A stretch of DNA of 64,000 nucleotides from Skeletonema tropicum. Its lineage: Eukaryota; Bacillariophyta; Thalassiosirophyceae; Thalassiosirales; Thalassiosiraceae. Shown one piece after another: positions 1 to 11,704 of the stretch. Position 1 is the first letter of the stretch, and every line of letters starts with the position of its first letter. A program made the position numbers and the translations under genes. The notes below the pieces were generated by a model, which saw only the letters and a program-made list of their open reading frames with translations, was not told the origin of the DNA and ran no database searches. The DNA is taken from NCBI GenBank assembly GCA_037178625.1, contig CM074141.1, forward strand, positions 1,860,001-1,924,000. The letters run 5' to 3'.

Positions 1-2039
1 CACACATTAAGACGTGAGCGCATGACTCCTGTGCATCCAGACAAGAAGGACATAAAGGAGAGTGATTAGGATCACATCTGTGTAACCGCAAGTTGGTGCC
101 GGCTATGTCGTGAACTTGCTTGCATGCCCATAGTTGGAAAAGCCGCGGGACCTCGTGTAATGCCTTGTTCACGTTGACCCAATCTACTTGGACGAACGCG
201 GATGGAAGCAGGATCTGTCTCTTAGCGAAGATCTCCCTGGCCAGCGCTAGGTGGCCATGAAAGCGGACTCTTTCACCAGTATCTGAAGTCATCTTCTCCT
301 TACCCCTATCCACATAGACGCAGATTGGCTCAAGTGGCAAAGGTTGCGCCGCCATTCCTGCGTTCGGATCAACGTCGTAAATCGCTAGTTTTGCGCCAGA
401 GTCACACTGTTCATTCAACTGTTCAGGCCTAGACAGCTCCTCCCACACCAACTGATCGAGTTTATGGGCCGAGACATGAGAAAATACTATGTTGAAGGTT
501 AGAGACCTGCAATGGATCATGATATTTTTGAGTATATCTGAATGCCGGCAACTCGACGGGATACGATGCGGAGGCAGGTTTTCCACATTATTGAGAGCCC
601 CCAAGCAATCAGAATAGATCTGGGCAGAACCAGACAGCGTTGGTTTCAGTTTGTTCACAGCTAATAGGATGAGATGAATAGCGAGTAATCCCAAAAGCTC
701 CCCACGATATGCACAAGCAGCAAGTGTCTTCTCAGAGAATTTACCAACGAGTCGGCCTCTCCCCTTGGAACACTCCATTAATGAATGCAGCTGAGCAGAT
801 ATCTGGGTACATCTCCTTGATAAAGGATCCGTCCGCCACACATACTAGTGATCCATCTATAATAGCCGCCACTAGGAATTCATAGCTCCCCGTCAGTTCA
901 AGATCTTCCCACATCCACATGCTACCCCACTGGTCGAGGACTTCCCACAAAGTGCTAGGTGGTAGAGACTGACCTGGGATTGGTGCATGACTTACCAAAC
1001 GATATACCGCAGTATCTACCTCTTCTATCGTACACGCAACATTGTACTGAACCTGGGCATGATCACTACCATCTTTCACATATCTCCGAGGGTTATTTTC
1101 ATGCGGAGGGTATACCTCCATAAGGTCATTACCCATATAGCGGAACAGTCTATTCGATGCGGCACAGTACCGCCACGGTTGAAGTTTGTGGCCGATGTGC
1201 ACCCAATTTCCCAACCGGACGCTAAGTAAACCTCCTGGGGCTAATTGAGAGAGTGCCGACTTCCACACCTTAAAATCTTTTGACGATGGTTCCTCAGCGG
1301 GGAAGTCAAGCTTAGACCACTTTTCATCCTCCCACCGCAACCTCTTCTTGTACCGTGGATCAATCTTCGAACCCCTCACACACAGTATATCCGATAAAAA
1401 CAGAACTTGTTGGTGCAAGCGGACTCTGTTCAATTGCCGTAGTTCTTTTGGAGAGTACTGGAGATCTTCAAATACACACATGAGCCACTTGTCACCCACT
1501 CTTGGGAAGGGGTTGTCGATGTTATTCAATACCACCTTATACCCGAAGGTATCTACTTTTTCCCAGATCGATTTCACCCAGCTGGGAGTAACCCAAGAGT
1601 GATATTGTTGAAATGATTCATCAAAGGGCTGATGCGCTCGACCGAGTTCAATAATGAAGAGGTCTACCGAGACCTGAGCTGTAATTCCATTACTAGACGG
1701 GCATCCATAGTGCATCATCAGTTTGTTCAATTGCTGAATGCCGCATTCTATCGGCACATTCGGGAATCCACCGCCGTAGAAGCCAATGTCTAGATCACGA
1801 ATTTCCTTAGGTGCCGTTCGTATCATACCACCCACAGGCATCAACTGATAATACGTCTTTTGAAGACATGTCTGAAGGTCTTTGATGGGGGCCGTCTGGC
1901 AGCACAGACCGTATGAAACTTTGGGCCAAAAACAAGCTGATAGCCATGTCCAGAATTGACGCCGATTCAATCTACTCCCTAGAACTTTTTGCGCACAATC
2001 AGATGCTTTCTCGATTAAAACTCCAGAGGACCTTTGCAC
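1..2039 (-). pseudogene. LINE C-terminal region with RNase H and terminal Cys/His cluster, frameshifted
   Basis: The block 741-2039 continues the reverse-transcriptase protein after a frame change in the overlap at 2015-2039. It ends with CVADGSF, the first Asp of an RNase H fold. At about 760-785 the frame changes again: below that point another frame reads GKFSEKTLAACAYRGELLGLL and YSDCLGAL, which supply the next acidic residues (Glu, Asp) of RNase H. It then runs to position 1 with CPSCLDAQESCAHVLMC, a C-x2-C-x7-H-x4-C cluster common at the end of LINE proteins. The two single-base frame changes make this a pseudogene. The family is clear; the exact shift positions are approximate. Confidence 0.75.
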
Positions 2040-3437
2040 TCCTCAGAACAATTGCACTTGCTGCGGCACGAACCAGACGGGCTTGTTGCCACACCTAGCA
2101 TAGTCTCCGGATGCTCCACAGAGTGATGCTTCATCAAAAATGGGGTTCCATCTGGAAGAGATAATTCAATGTCGTAATAGCAATCCTTGGAGTGATCTTC
2201 ATACTGCCAACACTGCTTCCTCTCGTCATAATAGTAAGACATCAAATAATAGAAGCACTTATCAGGATGTAGGGTGCCCCCTGTTGCCATCAAAAGATTA
2301 TTCCAACTGCGGACGCTCGCTGTCAGAGCTGCATGAACCTCATTTATTGTCTCCCTCTTCTTCATATTGATATGAATGATATCCGTATCATCGACAAAGA
2401 GAATAGCCGCCAAGTCAATTTGTTTGGATGGTGTGAAAGGGCAAACGAAGGTCGCTCCATGTCCATCGGCTTTGTGAGCCATCAAGATGGTGACACTAAT
2501 TGCTGCCCACCCGGCAGGTGCAGCACCATTTCCTTGACACAGACCTTGATACTTAACTTCGACAGTGCTGTTTGCGCACCGTGTTGAGTCCCCATACGCA
2601 GTTCGCAAGAAGTACCGCATCTCCTGGATTGTAGTAAGCATAGACTCTGTTGCCGACTGCTCAACTCCAAAGGCTTGAAACACCAAAGAAGCAATGGCAT
2701 GTGCTATTCTGTCATAGCAGTTGCTTGCATCAACCGAAGCAATAGCAGCCGGAGTACGAAGTTGCCGTCCTATATCAAAGAATAGTATTTTTGCCAAGGC
2801 CCCATCATCTGCCGTCCTATTTTTCTCACTGAATATCTCTTCTGGCATGAGTTGGTATTTGCGAATATTATTCATCATCCTATCACCGTATATGATCTTG
2901 TTTGCTTTGTTCAAGTCAGCCTCCAACAATAGGATGCTGCGCAATTTGGTGACTAGTCGACTGCCTGCTTTCTTTTCGAGCATGCAGACCAAACCGCGTT
3001 GCCACCTCGACAAACTGATACCCCTCATGAGAGCGAGAGATATTTTAACCGCGTGATAGTTGGAGATATACTCCGACTCTGCGCCAGCAATGTAGTGGCC
3101 AAAATGGAAGCCAGAAATAGACGATGATGTTGCCTCCTTCGACCGTCTCCAGCTCTTAGCCCAAGTCACCTCATCAATCAAGGTCTCGACGGAGTCCATC
3201 GGAACAAGAGATCGAATCTTTGCTATCTGCTCAAATAACTGCTTCGTTGCCTCATGATAATCGTCAGAGAATTCATAAGTGCCATCCAGCACTGCCCTGG
3301 CAGCAACTGTGTCGGCGTTGTATCCAAATTGACCTCTAAGACGCCCTTTGCAGATAGGTGCTTCTTCCGCCTGATAGAATCGTTTGCCCTTGAAGACGTC
3401 TAGTGGCTCAGTGGTACGACTTTCGCATATGATCAGC
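2015..3437 (-). pseudogene. LINE reverse transcriptase block
   Basis: About 470 residues with reverse transcriptase landmarks: IASVDASNCYDRIAHAIA (first catalytic Asp region), GLCQGNGAAPAGWAAIS (the GxxQG block) and FVDDTDIIHI, the YxDD-type catalytic box with Phe-Val before the two Asp. It lacks its own start: the open frame enters from the rearranged sequence at 3394-3444, where the 44-bp repeat supplies its first codons. It ends in a frame change to the downstream RNase H block at 2015-2039. The protein would have copied its own RNA at a nicked target. It is not functional as assembled. Confidence 0.8.
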
Positions 3438-3741
3438 AAAAGTAAATCAACGAGCTCGCAGGTTCGGTTCCCAACCTCGGAAAGTGTTTATCCAGTGGCA
3501 CTTCGCGACAGATGCGCGACCGAGCGCACGCACAGATTGCGTGTCGAATAGAAGCGTTCCACAAGTCGCTAGCGTTTAGGGCCAAACAGCCCGGAAGCAC
3601 TCAAAGCGTGCGTACTACCAGCCAGAAGCATGAGTAGTGCCTGCTCCTTGATGTACTTTTGCTGATCATATGCGAAAGTCGTACCACTGAGCCACTAGAC
3701 GTCTAGTGGCTCAGTGGTACGACTTTCGCATATGATCAGCA
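3394..3741. repeat. Rearranged insert in the LINE: three copies of a 44-51 bp unit and an 82-bp perfect palindrome
   Basis: The 44-bp segment 3394-3437 recurs as a direct copy at 3697-3740. A 51-bp inverted copy of 3394-3444 lies at 3654-3704. The last two abut and make a perfect palindrome from 3660 to 3741 centred between 3700 and 3701 (central AGACGTCT). The 209 bases between the inverted copies (3445-3653) resemble nothing else in the window. The unit is part of the LINE coding sequence (it encodes CESRTTEPLDVF), so the insert splits the element between endonuclease and reverse transcriptase. It could be a template-switch event, a small nested element, or an assembly join. Confidence 0.85.
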
Positions 3742-5802
3742 GCCCTCACCATGAATGTTTTCCAAAATGGCTTTTTCCACTGAATCTTTTGTGTCATATT
3801 CTACCACATTGCCACCATCAGTTTCCACCTGCACTGTTCGAATGCTACCGCTAAACCGTTTACCGAGATTGTAATTCAACTTCCTCCAGAAACGTCTATC
3901 TCTCTCTCCTTTAATGATGGCAAGTATACGCTTCTCTGCAGCCTCGTCACCCTTCTTTTTAGCAATATCCAGCCGACGATTCAGATGTTTCTTTCTATAG
4001 TGGTGTCCATGTTTCCTAAAATGATCACACTTACTGTCGCAAGCTTTGAGTCTAGCAGCGATCTCTGCTACTGAGAGGTTGAATGGACGAAGGATCTTTA
4101 GCTTCCGACATTTTCGTTTCAAATTCCCTCGGTTCACCTTCCTTCCCGCATGATAACGGAGAAGTGTTCTATAGACTTCGCCTCGCTTTATCCAAGTCAC
4201 TGATTCTGCCGAGAATGGTATTCTACCTGCCTTGATTTTGCGGCACTTCGATTCTGCGTGAGCCATATATTGTTTGCTTTTCTCTTCAGAGGACGCGAGA
4301 GCAGTACGAGCTTCTTCTTTTGTTTGTGCCCGATGATCGTCATCTACCCTATGCCTGATCAGGTTCGTTTCTAGCAGTTGGTTGTATCTCTCCGCAACTC
4401 TGGGGAGTTTGGTATTCAGTCGTCTCGCCTTCAACTTTTTCACACGGACCAAGGAGCGGCCAACAAGTGATGACAACGAGAAATCTACCACGAAGCATCG
4501 GTGATCACCCATTCCATAACCCACCGGCATTACACATGCATTCAAAACTTCAATATCCCTTGTCGCCCACACGCCATCGATAGGTTGAGAGCCGCGGAAA
4601 TAAGTTGCACCAAGCTGCTTCCCAGTGTAGTCTCCTACCACCTCCTTCATCGCTAACCCATCTACTTCCGTTAGAGCTTGTCCGATCCGCTTGGTGTAGA
4701 TATTCTCATTAGCATCTAGGCAAACAATAATTCGGTCTCCTTCCTCACGCCACCTCTTGAGTAGAGCAATCAAGTCCTCATAGAATTTGTCTCTTGGCTT
4801 GACGTCAGGCTGCTTTTTTTGAATAAAGTACCGTCGTTGTTGTTGGTAACTAGTGCTGGGGCCTTTACTGACGCATGGTTGATATCCGCAGACAACCCAA
4901 GTTGAAATACCATTCTCTCCGATGTACCTCGAGAACGAGAATCTTCCCAGGCCAGTGACGTCTTGTCCACTATTCATATGGTCGAACTGTTCAGCCAGTT
5001 GGCCAAACGTGAGAATTCCAGTCCCTCCTTCCTGAACTCTAGAGATAGCACCCTCATGAGTATTGCAGCCATGGACCACCTTCACTTCGGCTTCTCCTCC
5101 GTTAAATAGCTGAGCCAAACCATTGACATTCTTCTTGTGGTTGAAGTTGATTTTGATCTCATTAAAGGCTGCAATGTCGACCTCCAATTCATCCAACATT
5201 TCTCTACCTCTATCCAATTTGATATTACCACTCATGCGATTATTCAACCCATTGATGTTTTCGTAGAGTAGTCGGACAACACCCTCCCGTTTTGCCTGGG
5301 GAGCTCTACCGTGGACCCTCATGAGATCGTCATCGACCGTCCTCACCTCCTCTAACTCTTGTCGAGTAAAATGTTCCTCTAGAAACCTCTTCTCAGCGGC
5401 AGAGGGCAACTCCCCAACAGTGCCAGTTTCATCTATCGCCTCCTCTATCAATGTTTCCCTTTGCAACGCCCGAAGCGTCTCTGCATCCACAACCCTCCTC
5501 GCCCTTCGATCAATCGCAGTCATGATTGTCTCAATATTTCCTGCTGCCATCTTCCCATTCCTAATGATATGTTTAATGTTCCCAAATTTGTCAATCAACT
5601 TAATACGACGTTGTGTTTCTTCTCTTGTCCTAAAAGCTTGGGCTCGACGTTGATTGCGTGTTCTTCTTCTCTCTACGTCGACCCGTCTGTTTTCCCCACC
5701 CCTATTATTTCGCTGTGTTCCAGCAGCAGGATGACTGCTGGAATAGCTGGTGCCGACTATACCATATTCGCCGCCTCCTCCACTCCAGGCATCTCTCTCC
5801 AC
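3736..5802 (-). pseudogene. LINE endonuclease (AP-endonuclease-like, EEP fold) block
   Basis: A 688-residue open block. The first 170 residues are basic and glycine-rich. Then comes an endonuclease/exonuclease/phosphatase domain: LLYENINGL, DIAAFNEIKINF, IIVCLDANEN, PIDGVWAT and the terminal GDHRCFVVDF, which match the Asn, Glu, Asp-x-Asn and Asp-His catalytic positions of LINE endonucleases. The rest is a lysine/arginine-rich linker towards the reverse transcriptase. It stops at TGA 3736-3738, inside the palindrome. The likely original continuation is the frame that begins LIICESRTTEPLDVF in the next block. There is no ATG at the 5' limit, so the true start is unknown. Confidence 0.8.
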
Positions 5803-5908
5803 TCATTATCTTTGGAGAGCAGATCTTGGCTGAAGTTTGTTCAGTCTGGCGACGTGACATCAATAGCGGGTTGGTAGCCCATATCTTCATAAAAATCAAA
5901 TAGATCAA

Positions 5909-8900
5909 TCATTCTTATCGCTTATTAGACGACATGAAGTTGATGATCAATTCAAGTAAGATGAATTGGAATTATTGTAGGGAAGATCTCACCAGGTATA
6001 GAAGATGGAAGATGTTCCAGGTAGGTATGTATTGACCAATCAATGTATTTGATGTTGGTAGAAAGTTTGGTCACGATGGTGGCAGAAGAAGATTCAGGAA
6101 TGTCTATGGTAGGACAGCAGAAACTTTCCAGCGATGAGGCGAACGTGCAATGATTTGAATTTGAATTGTGGGTTCGCGTTGGAGGCAGAAATAATGACCT
6201 ACATAAATTCTCTGGAAGCCTCGGAGTAGATGACTTCCCTCTCTCGAATATCTCGTTCTCGTGAGGACCGATCTCACGATCAGCTGATCGAGTTTCGACC
6301 TTCTCTTCAATCAGGATTTTCGAGGCATTCGTTCCTAGCATCTTGGCGCCAGTTGATTCGAATGAAATTTTAATTCGATTCGCTCTCCATCCACGAGCTC
6401 TCCACTAACATGTCGAACAAGGTAGGCATAAGTATGCAAACAGGATGGTCAATAATTAGTAGTAATTTGGAATTGTATTACTATCTTACAGTTTCTACAT
6501 TCGTACATTCGTCCATCTTGCCATCATTTCGACGATATCTTGTCAATTTACACTAAGATGGTCCAGATTACGTTAGCACTCATGTAAGTATCATTCATTT
6601 TGCACAAAGCGAGGTTGAAATTGAAGGCACGACCCGATACGTAGTGCATTACTACACAAAAGAGACTCAGCTTCGGCGTTTGGTGCAAGATTCGCTGCTT
6701 GTTTCCTTGAGCATATATATTCGATCTACCACGTCCAATTTGTGTAACCGGCTTTCGTAGAGAAAAAGCATCTGATCTCTAGCAATCCTGATTAAGAAGA
6801 GGTGCCCATCACCGCCTCATTGCTTCAATTAGCTCTGGATAAGTCCCTGCAGTATTTGATCAAAGATTTACACCATTTGAGACCATGTGTGAATGAAAAT
6901 GCGATCAATCTTCCACAAGTGAATAAATTCAATCCATTCGATACATGCCTCCGAAAATAATGGAATGACGAATATTATCTGATTGCAGCGTATTAGATTG
7001 AAGAAAGGGTGGAAACGCTCGACGAGATCATCCCATTCGAATTATGTCCACAGTAGCTCTACTCTGCACTAAGTTCGACATGAACGTATCAAATTCGAAT
7101 TGGTAAAATTCTGAATGCAGGCTGAATATTCGAGGGGCATATGCAATGACTATATCCGCGAGTTCCTATGGTGTAACAGCACCGTTTTCGACTAGTATTG
7201 CCCCCCCCCTCGATCGATTTCGATGGAATGATCTTTTGTGGCATCCGCCCAACCCCTTTAAGATTAAAAATCTTTCTGTTGTGGTCAGCTTGGGTGGATA
7301 CGAATACAAATAACGTGCCGTATTTCTTCTGGGAGATCCATCGAAAGAGGCCGAAAGGCCGGAGGGATGAATGATGTCGTGGGAGACGGTAGAACCTGCA
7401 CGGAAGCTGAATGGCCTACACAGGAACGATCGGGCGATAATTGAAGCACTGAATACGCACTGAAAAATTATGGGGCACATGCATTGACGATATCAGGGAA
7501 GTTCCTATGGACTAGTAGCACCATCTTTGGTAGGTGGATGCATGTGCCCCTCATGAGATTTCGATGGACGGGGAGTGGTCGTTTAGTAAGGGGGCTTACT
7601 AGCTTTAATTTAAAATAAAGGTCTCGGGTTCAAGGTCTCGGGAATCCCAATTGAAGCGCGCCCATCAGCTGATCGTGAGATCGGTCTGAGGTGCCAAACC
7701 AGATTATTTTAGCGGCGGAGTTCCGTATAATTTGATTGGCGGAATATATTTGAATCCAATGAGAAAATGGCTTTTCTTGTGAAGGTGCGGGCTAGTCGAC
7801 GCGCCATACGTCGCATGCGACGATGCGGCGTCGCACGGATAGAAAAGCCGATATCGAACACAACAAACGTCATTTTGGATATAAAAAGGTATTTTTCACC
7901 CCAACAACCAGCCAAATCTTGTTGCGACGCAGAAAATCTGGAATACTACGCCAATATTGGCCAATAATATGCCGATGCTATAAGTTGAAATACTAATAAC
8001 TTTCTATTTATACTGTTTGGAATGCATCTTCAACGTTTGGTGGTGGTGCTCCGTTCAACTGCTGCGATATTTGCTGTAATCACGCACAAACACTAAAAAA
8101 ATCTTGAAAAAGTGCATCTGACATGACGAATCCGAAGGCAAACCATAGCATTATCGATCCCATACACCCTCCATCAACACTAAGAAGACACTCCCTAACC
8201 CAATTTTTCACGCTGATTTCAATTATGTAAGCTGCAGCGTCCAATTCAAAGTAGTTTTGATGCTAATTGTGGGTGATGCACATACACATGAATGGCTGCA
8301 CATACCGGGCATGCCATAAGATGCTCATGTTTATGTAATTTAGACAACATAATAGTAGCATATCATTAATAACTCCTTCCATATGCTATGATACTTGCTT
8401 AATTTAATCGGATTTATCAACATCTATGCAATCATGGAGTTTTATGTCGATCATTCGGCCTCTCATTTAATGAGACTAGGTGGAAAGCCACTGATAACAG
8501 TTATAACGCTGTCTCCAACCACAGCAAAAGGCGGAAAATAGATGGTTGTTGATTCAATGAGGCGAAAGGTTCCCAATTGTACATGGCGGAGACGTCAATA
8601 TCATGCCAAAACACTTGTCTAGGCGACTGCAGGTGGGCTTCTCATAACCCACAATCAGTAGTTTTCCAGGAGAAACCGAGAGTTGCAGTAGTCACTGTGC
8701 AAATGTGGAGCAGTCCAGCTTAACAACCTCGATTATCACATAGTAGACAAGACCTCTATGATCCATGATGTGGTTTCAACATGTTTTGTGTCAGATATAA
8801 ACCCACTATTTGACGGAGATAAATTGTGGAAATCTTTCTTAATCGACTACACAGATTGGATATGTTGGATAGGCGTTGAATGAGACCCACACCCGGTCAT

Positions 8901-9428
8901 TTAGCGCATATTCCGTCCATATATAATATATTGGTCGCCAATACAAACTTTTTTGCTGTTTAACGGGCCGCAACGACGCCTTTGTGATACTGGCTACACG
9001 TGCTCTGCGGGCGGAGGGGATGAAAATCACCGCCGCTATTGTGGCGGTCAAACGTCTCTTTTTGCTGAATATGGCGAGCCGCCGATAGAACTATTGAATT
9101 CAGCGTCAAAAACTGACCTAGTGACTACATCATTACTTCGGAATGTCGACATTTATTTGTGTACTGAGGGTAGTAGGATGTGAGACTTCATGGTGCACAA
9201 CTCTTTTTTGTGTCGCAAAATGGGATTTCGGATTTGCGACGAATGGCGCCTTTGCGACGAATGGCGCGCCGACTAGCGGGAGCTCGTTGGGTGTTGGGCG
9301 GCGAAGCGATCTAGTAGTCCGTAGTGACTAGTGACTGCTAGTTAAATTTGAGATGTCAGAGCACAGGCGGCGGCGGCTGATGGCGTTTGATCACACAAAA
9401 GATTTGTGCTTCGGATAGCTAAAACATC
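5909..9428. other. Gene-poor intergenic stretch
   Basis: No convincing gene is seen. All open frames are short and lack recognisable motifs. The stretch contains a 23-bp inverted repeat pair (6266-6288 and 7664-7686) and two degenerate copies of a roughly 110-bp sequence (near 7130-7240 and 7465-7580) sharing TTCCTATGG and AGCACC. It includes a C-run of nine or more at about 7200. The sequence just before 9429 (CTAAAACATC and ATG) matches that before the related gene at 39041. Confidence 0.6.
6266..7686. repeat. 23-bp perfect inverted repeat pair, 1.4 kb apart
   Basis: GACCGATCTCACGATCAGCT followed by GAT at 6266-6288 is the exact reverse complement of 7664-7686. The two copies enclose about 1.4 kb of non-coding sequence that also holds the degenerate 110-bp direct repeats. 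They could be the ends of a decayed DNA transposon. No clear target-site duplication was found, so this stays tentative. Confidence 0.45.
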
Positions 9429-10535
9429 ATGTCGACGACGCAGAGCAAGTGCCTGACAAAGAAGACAGGATCACCAAAAGATGGTGGAGACGAAGAGGAT
9501 GACGTGGGTGCCTTGATCTACAGGGAGGTTCAGCTGAGGAAGGCAGAGGCGGCGGCCGCGGCTGCCGAGAGCAAGAAGATATCAACTGCTTCAATCCATC
9601 GTCGAACTTCAACTCGGAAGAGATCGCCTTTTATCAATAAGGAGGATAAATCGTTGCCTAGTTCAGAGCGCAACGGAACTTCGGAAAGGAGACGAAAATC
9701 TAAATCGGAAGACGATCTGTCAGGGAAGATGGTGACAAAGAAGAAGTTCAGATATGAATGCTCTGCTGACGGGTGCACAAATAGAGTTTACAGAGGAGGA
9801 GTGTGCATTAGGCACGGAGCAAAGGTCAAACGATGCAGCAGTGAAGGATGTACTAATCAAGCTCAGAAAGGAGGAGTGTGCATGAAGCATGGAGCAAAGG
9901 TGAAACTATGCAGCAGCGAGGGATGTACAAATAATGCCAAGCGTGGTGGAGTATGTAGGAGGCACGGGGCATATCGCAATACACAAGATGAATCTACTGC
10001 ATTTGGATCTGAATACGAGAACACATCTGCAACTAGAACCTTACCCAATCAGCAAGGATACAGATACGAATGCTCTGCTGATGGATGTACTAATCTAGCT
10101 CAGAAAGGAGGAGTATGCGTTAGGCATGGTGCAATTGTGAAACGATGCAGCAGTGAAGGATGTACTAATCAAGCTAAGAAAGGAGGAGTATGCAAGAAGC
10201 ATGGGGCAAAGGTCAAACGATGCAGCAGTGAAGGATGTACTAATCAAGCTTAGAAAGGAGGAGTGTGCATGAAGCATGGAGCAAAGGTGAAACGATGCAG
10301 TAGTGAAGGATGCACTAATCATGCTCAGAAAGGAGGAGTTTGTTGGAGGCATGGGGCATATCGCAGTACACAAGATGAATCTACTGCATTTGGATCTGAA
10401 TACGAAAAGACTACAGCAACAGCAACTCAAACCCTACCCAATCAGCGTGCTTCTAGATCTTCACTCAGAGAATCTGAAAGGAGAAGTATTCCTGAAGAAG
10501 TGACAAAACTCTGCCAAGAAGTAGTAGAGGTCTAA
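9429..10535 (+). pseudogene. Cysteine-repeat protein (C-x4-C-x9-C-x2-H family), in-frame TAG at 10251
   Basis: The reading starts at ATG 9429. It stays in one frame to 10535, except for a TAG at 10251-10253 that ends the first product at 274 residues; without it the protein would be about 368. The N terminus (about residues 1-60) shares a DDVGALIYREVQLRKAEAA block with the gene at 39041. It is followed by a basic linker and seven repeats of the type CSSEGCTNQAQKGGVCMKHG, with Cys and His spaced like a small metal-binding knuckle. After the third repeat the sequence RNTQDESTAFGSEYE appears and recurs near the C terminus, showing an internal duplication. In the sister repeats the TAG codon is AAG or CAG, so one substitution explains it. 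It resembles repeats often labelled WRKY19-like in diatom annotation. Function is unknown; a nuclear or nucleic-acid-binding role is only a guess. Confidence 0.75.
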
Positions 10536-10605
10536 TGCTGTTGTGTGATGCCTGATTCTAAGTATTATTTCTGTTTTGCTTCTGGTCTGGTTCTGTTAGA
10601 GTGTA

Positions 10606-10993
10606 AGCAATAGTGCCAGTCTACATAAAACTAGTCTGTACCCGTTTCGGATGAGTCTGTACCTTTAGATACCCTGAAATTTTTATCTGCTCGTTCTGGA
10701 CATATTCTTGTCCAATTTGAGTGGAACCAAGACAGAGTGAGTTAGCTATGACATAGTAAAAATTCAGGGTATTTCAGGGTTTCTTTTCACCAAAGGTACA
10801 CTCCCCTCAACTGTCTCCTAAATGATGCGGCGACCCCAACCAAGTATCCAGACCTTTCCTACAATGTCATAGCTGACTCCCTCTGTCTTGGTTCCACTCA
10901 AATAGACTGAAAAGTGATCGAATACAGGTTCAGGTGGAAAACGGTATCTAAAGGTACAGACTATAGGACTAGTTTTAGACTGGTAATGCAATA
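10606..10993. mobile_element. MITE-like inverted-repeat element
   Basis: The left part (about 10606-10770) and right part (about 10840-10993) are imperfect reverse complements. Shared words include AAAACTAGTC, AGTCTGTACCTTTAGATACC and GAGTGGAACCAAGACAGAG with AGCTATGACAT. The whole is about 390 bp with no coding capacity, typical of a miniature inverted-repeat element. It sits 70 bp after the cysteine-repeat gene. No target duplication could be fixed. Confidence 0.6.
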
Positions 10994-11704
10994 GATGAAT
11001 ATCATCACGTGGCAATAACTTACACTGCATGATCATCCTGCCATTACCAACGTATTAAGTGTCTACAGAGCCAATGCTGCCAGCCAATGCCATCAAATCA
11101 AGGAAAGAACTAAAACTCACCGTTTGGTGAGCCACAATATCAGCGAACATCACCCGAAGCGAATAAGTCTATCTCACAAGCACGGCTGATCCTCTTGCGC
11201 AAGAGGATCAGCCTCCGTTGCACGATGAAGAGATGTTTATGGGGTGCCCCCGGCGCCCCCTTATACCGAAAGCCTATCAAACTCCTCTATCTCTCGCTCT
11301 CTCTTCGAATACGGCATTTACCGTCCTGACACTGGCACTGAATGCACTTGCCACTAAGAAAGTTGAGTACCGCACACCACAAGCTTCGTTCTGCCAAAGT
11401 TGGCGGAGCACTTTCCCACGATCATGTTGCAAAGAAGCCCCCAGCCGCAACACATGACATGCATTCCAACAGTAGAACGGGCAGTTTCCTACGATAGAAT
11501 TGCCTCCAATTCATATTATATCTGTCTCGACGATTATTCTACATTATATTCTTCACCATATCTTCTTTCCGAGCTATTGAAAACTGGAAGTATCTACCAA
11601 CTCGATGCCGAGAGCAGCATCAGCAAGTTCATCGCATCATATCAGCAAAAGCAGAAGAACTGTCAACATTGATTGATCTCAATATAACTCAAATTCAACG
11701 AATC
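10994..11704. other. Intergenic, 5' region of the receptor-like gene
   Basis: No gene recognised. The sequence is low in complexity in places (CTCTATCTCTCGCTCTCTCTT near 11283) and presumably holds the promoter and 5' UTR of the gene at 11705. Confidence 0.4.

Larger units (their letters stand above)
1..5908 (-). mobile_element. Decayed non-LTR (LINE-type) retrotransposon, 3' end off the left edge
   Basis: Three minus-strand coding blocks in the order endonuclease (3736-5802), reverse transcriptase (2015-3437) and a C-terminal part with RNase H (1-2039) give the EN-RT-RNH layout of non-LTR retrotransposons. No LTR is seen. The blocks are in different frames, so this copy is inactive. The reading continues to position 1, so the 3' end lies outside the window. 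The 5' end is uncertain: the first block has no good ATG and is closed by a stop at 5803-5805. An insert with an 82-bp palindrome separates the first two blocks. Assignment to a LINE clade cannot be made by eye. Confidence 0.85.

Noticed and set aside
3460..3480. tRNA gene suggested by GGTTCGGTTCCC
   Set aside because: No acceptor stem, D arm or anticodon arm could be placed around it.
6411..6590. Possible mini-gene: ATGTCGAACAAG, donor GTAGGC, acceptor TTACAG and an open second exon
   Set aside because: The joined reading is short, has no motif and needs a further intron (GTAAGT at about 6582) leading into nothing recognisable.
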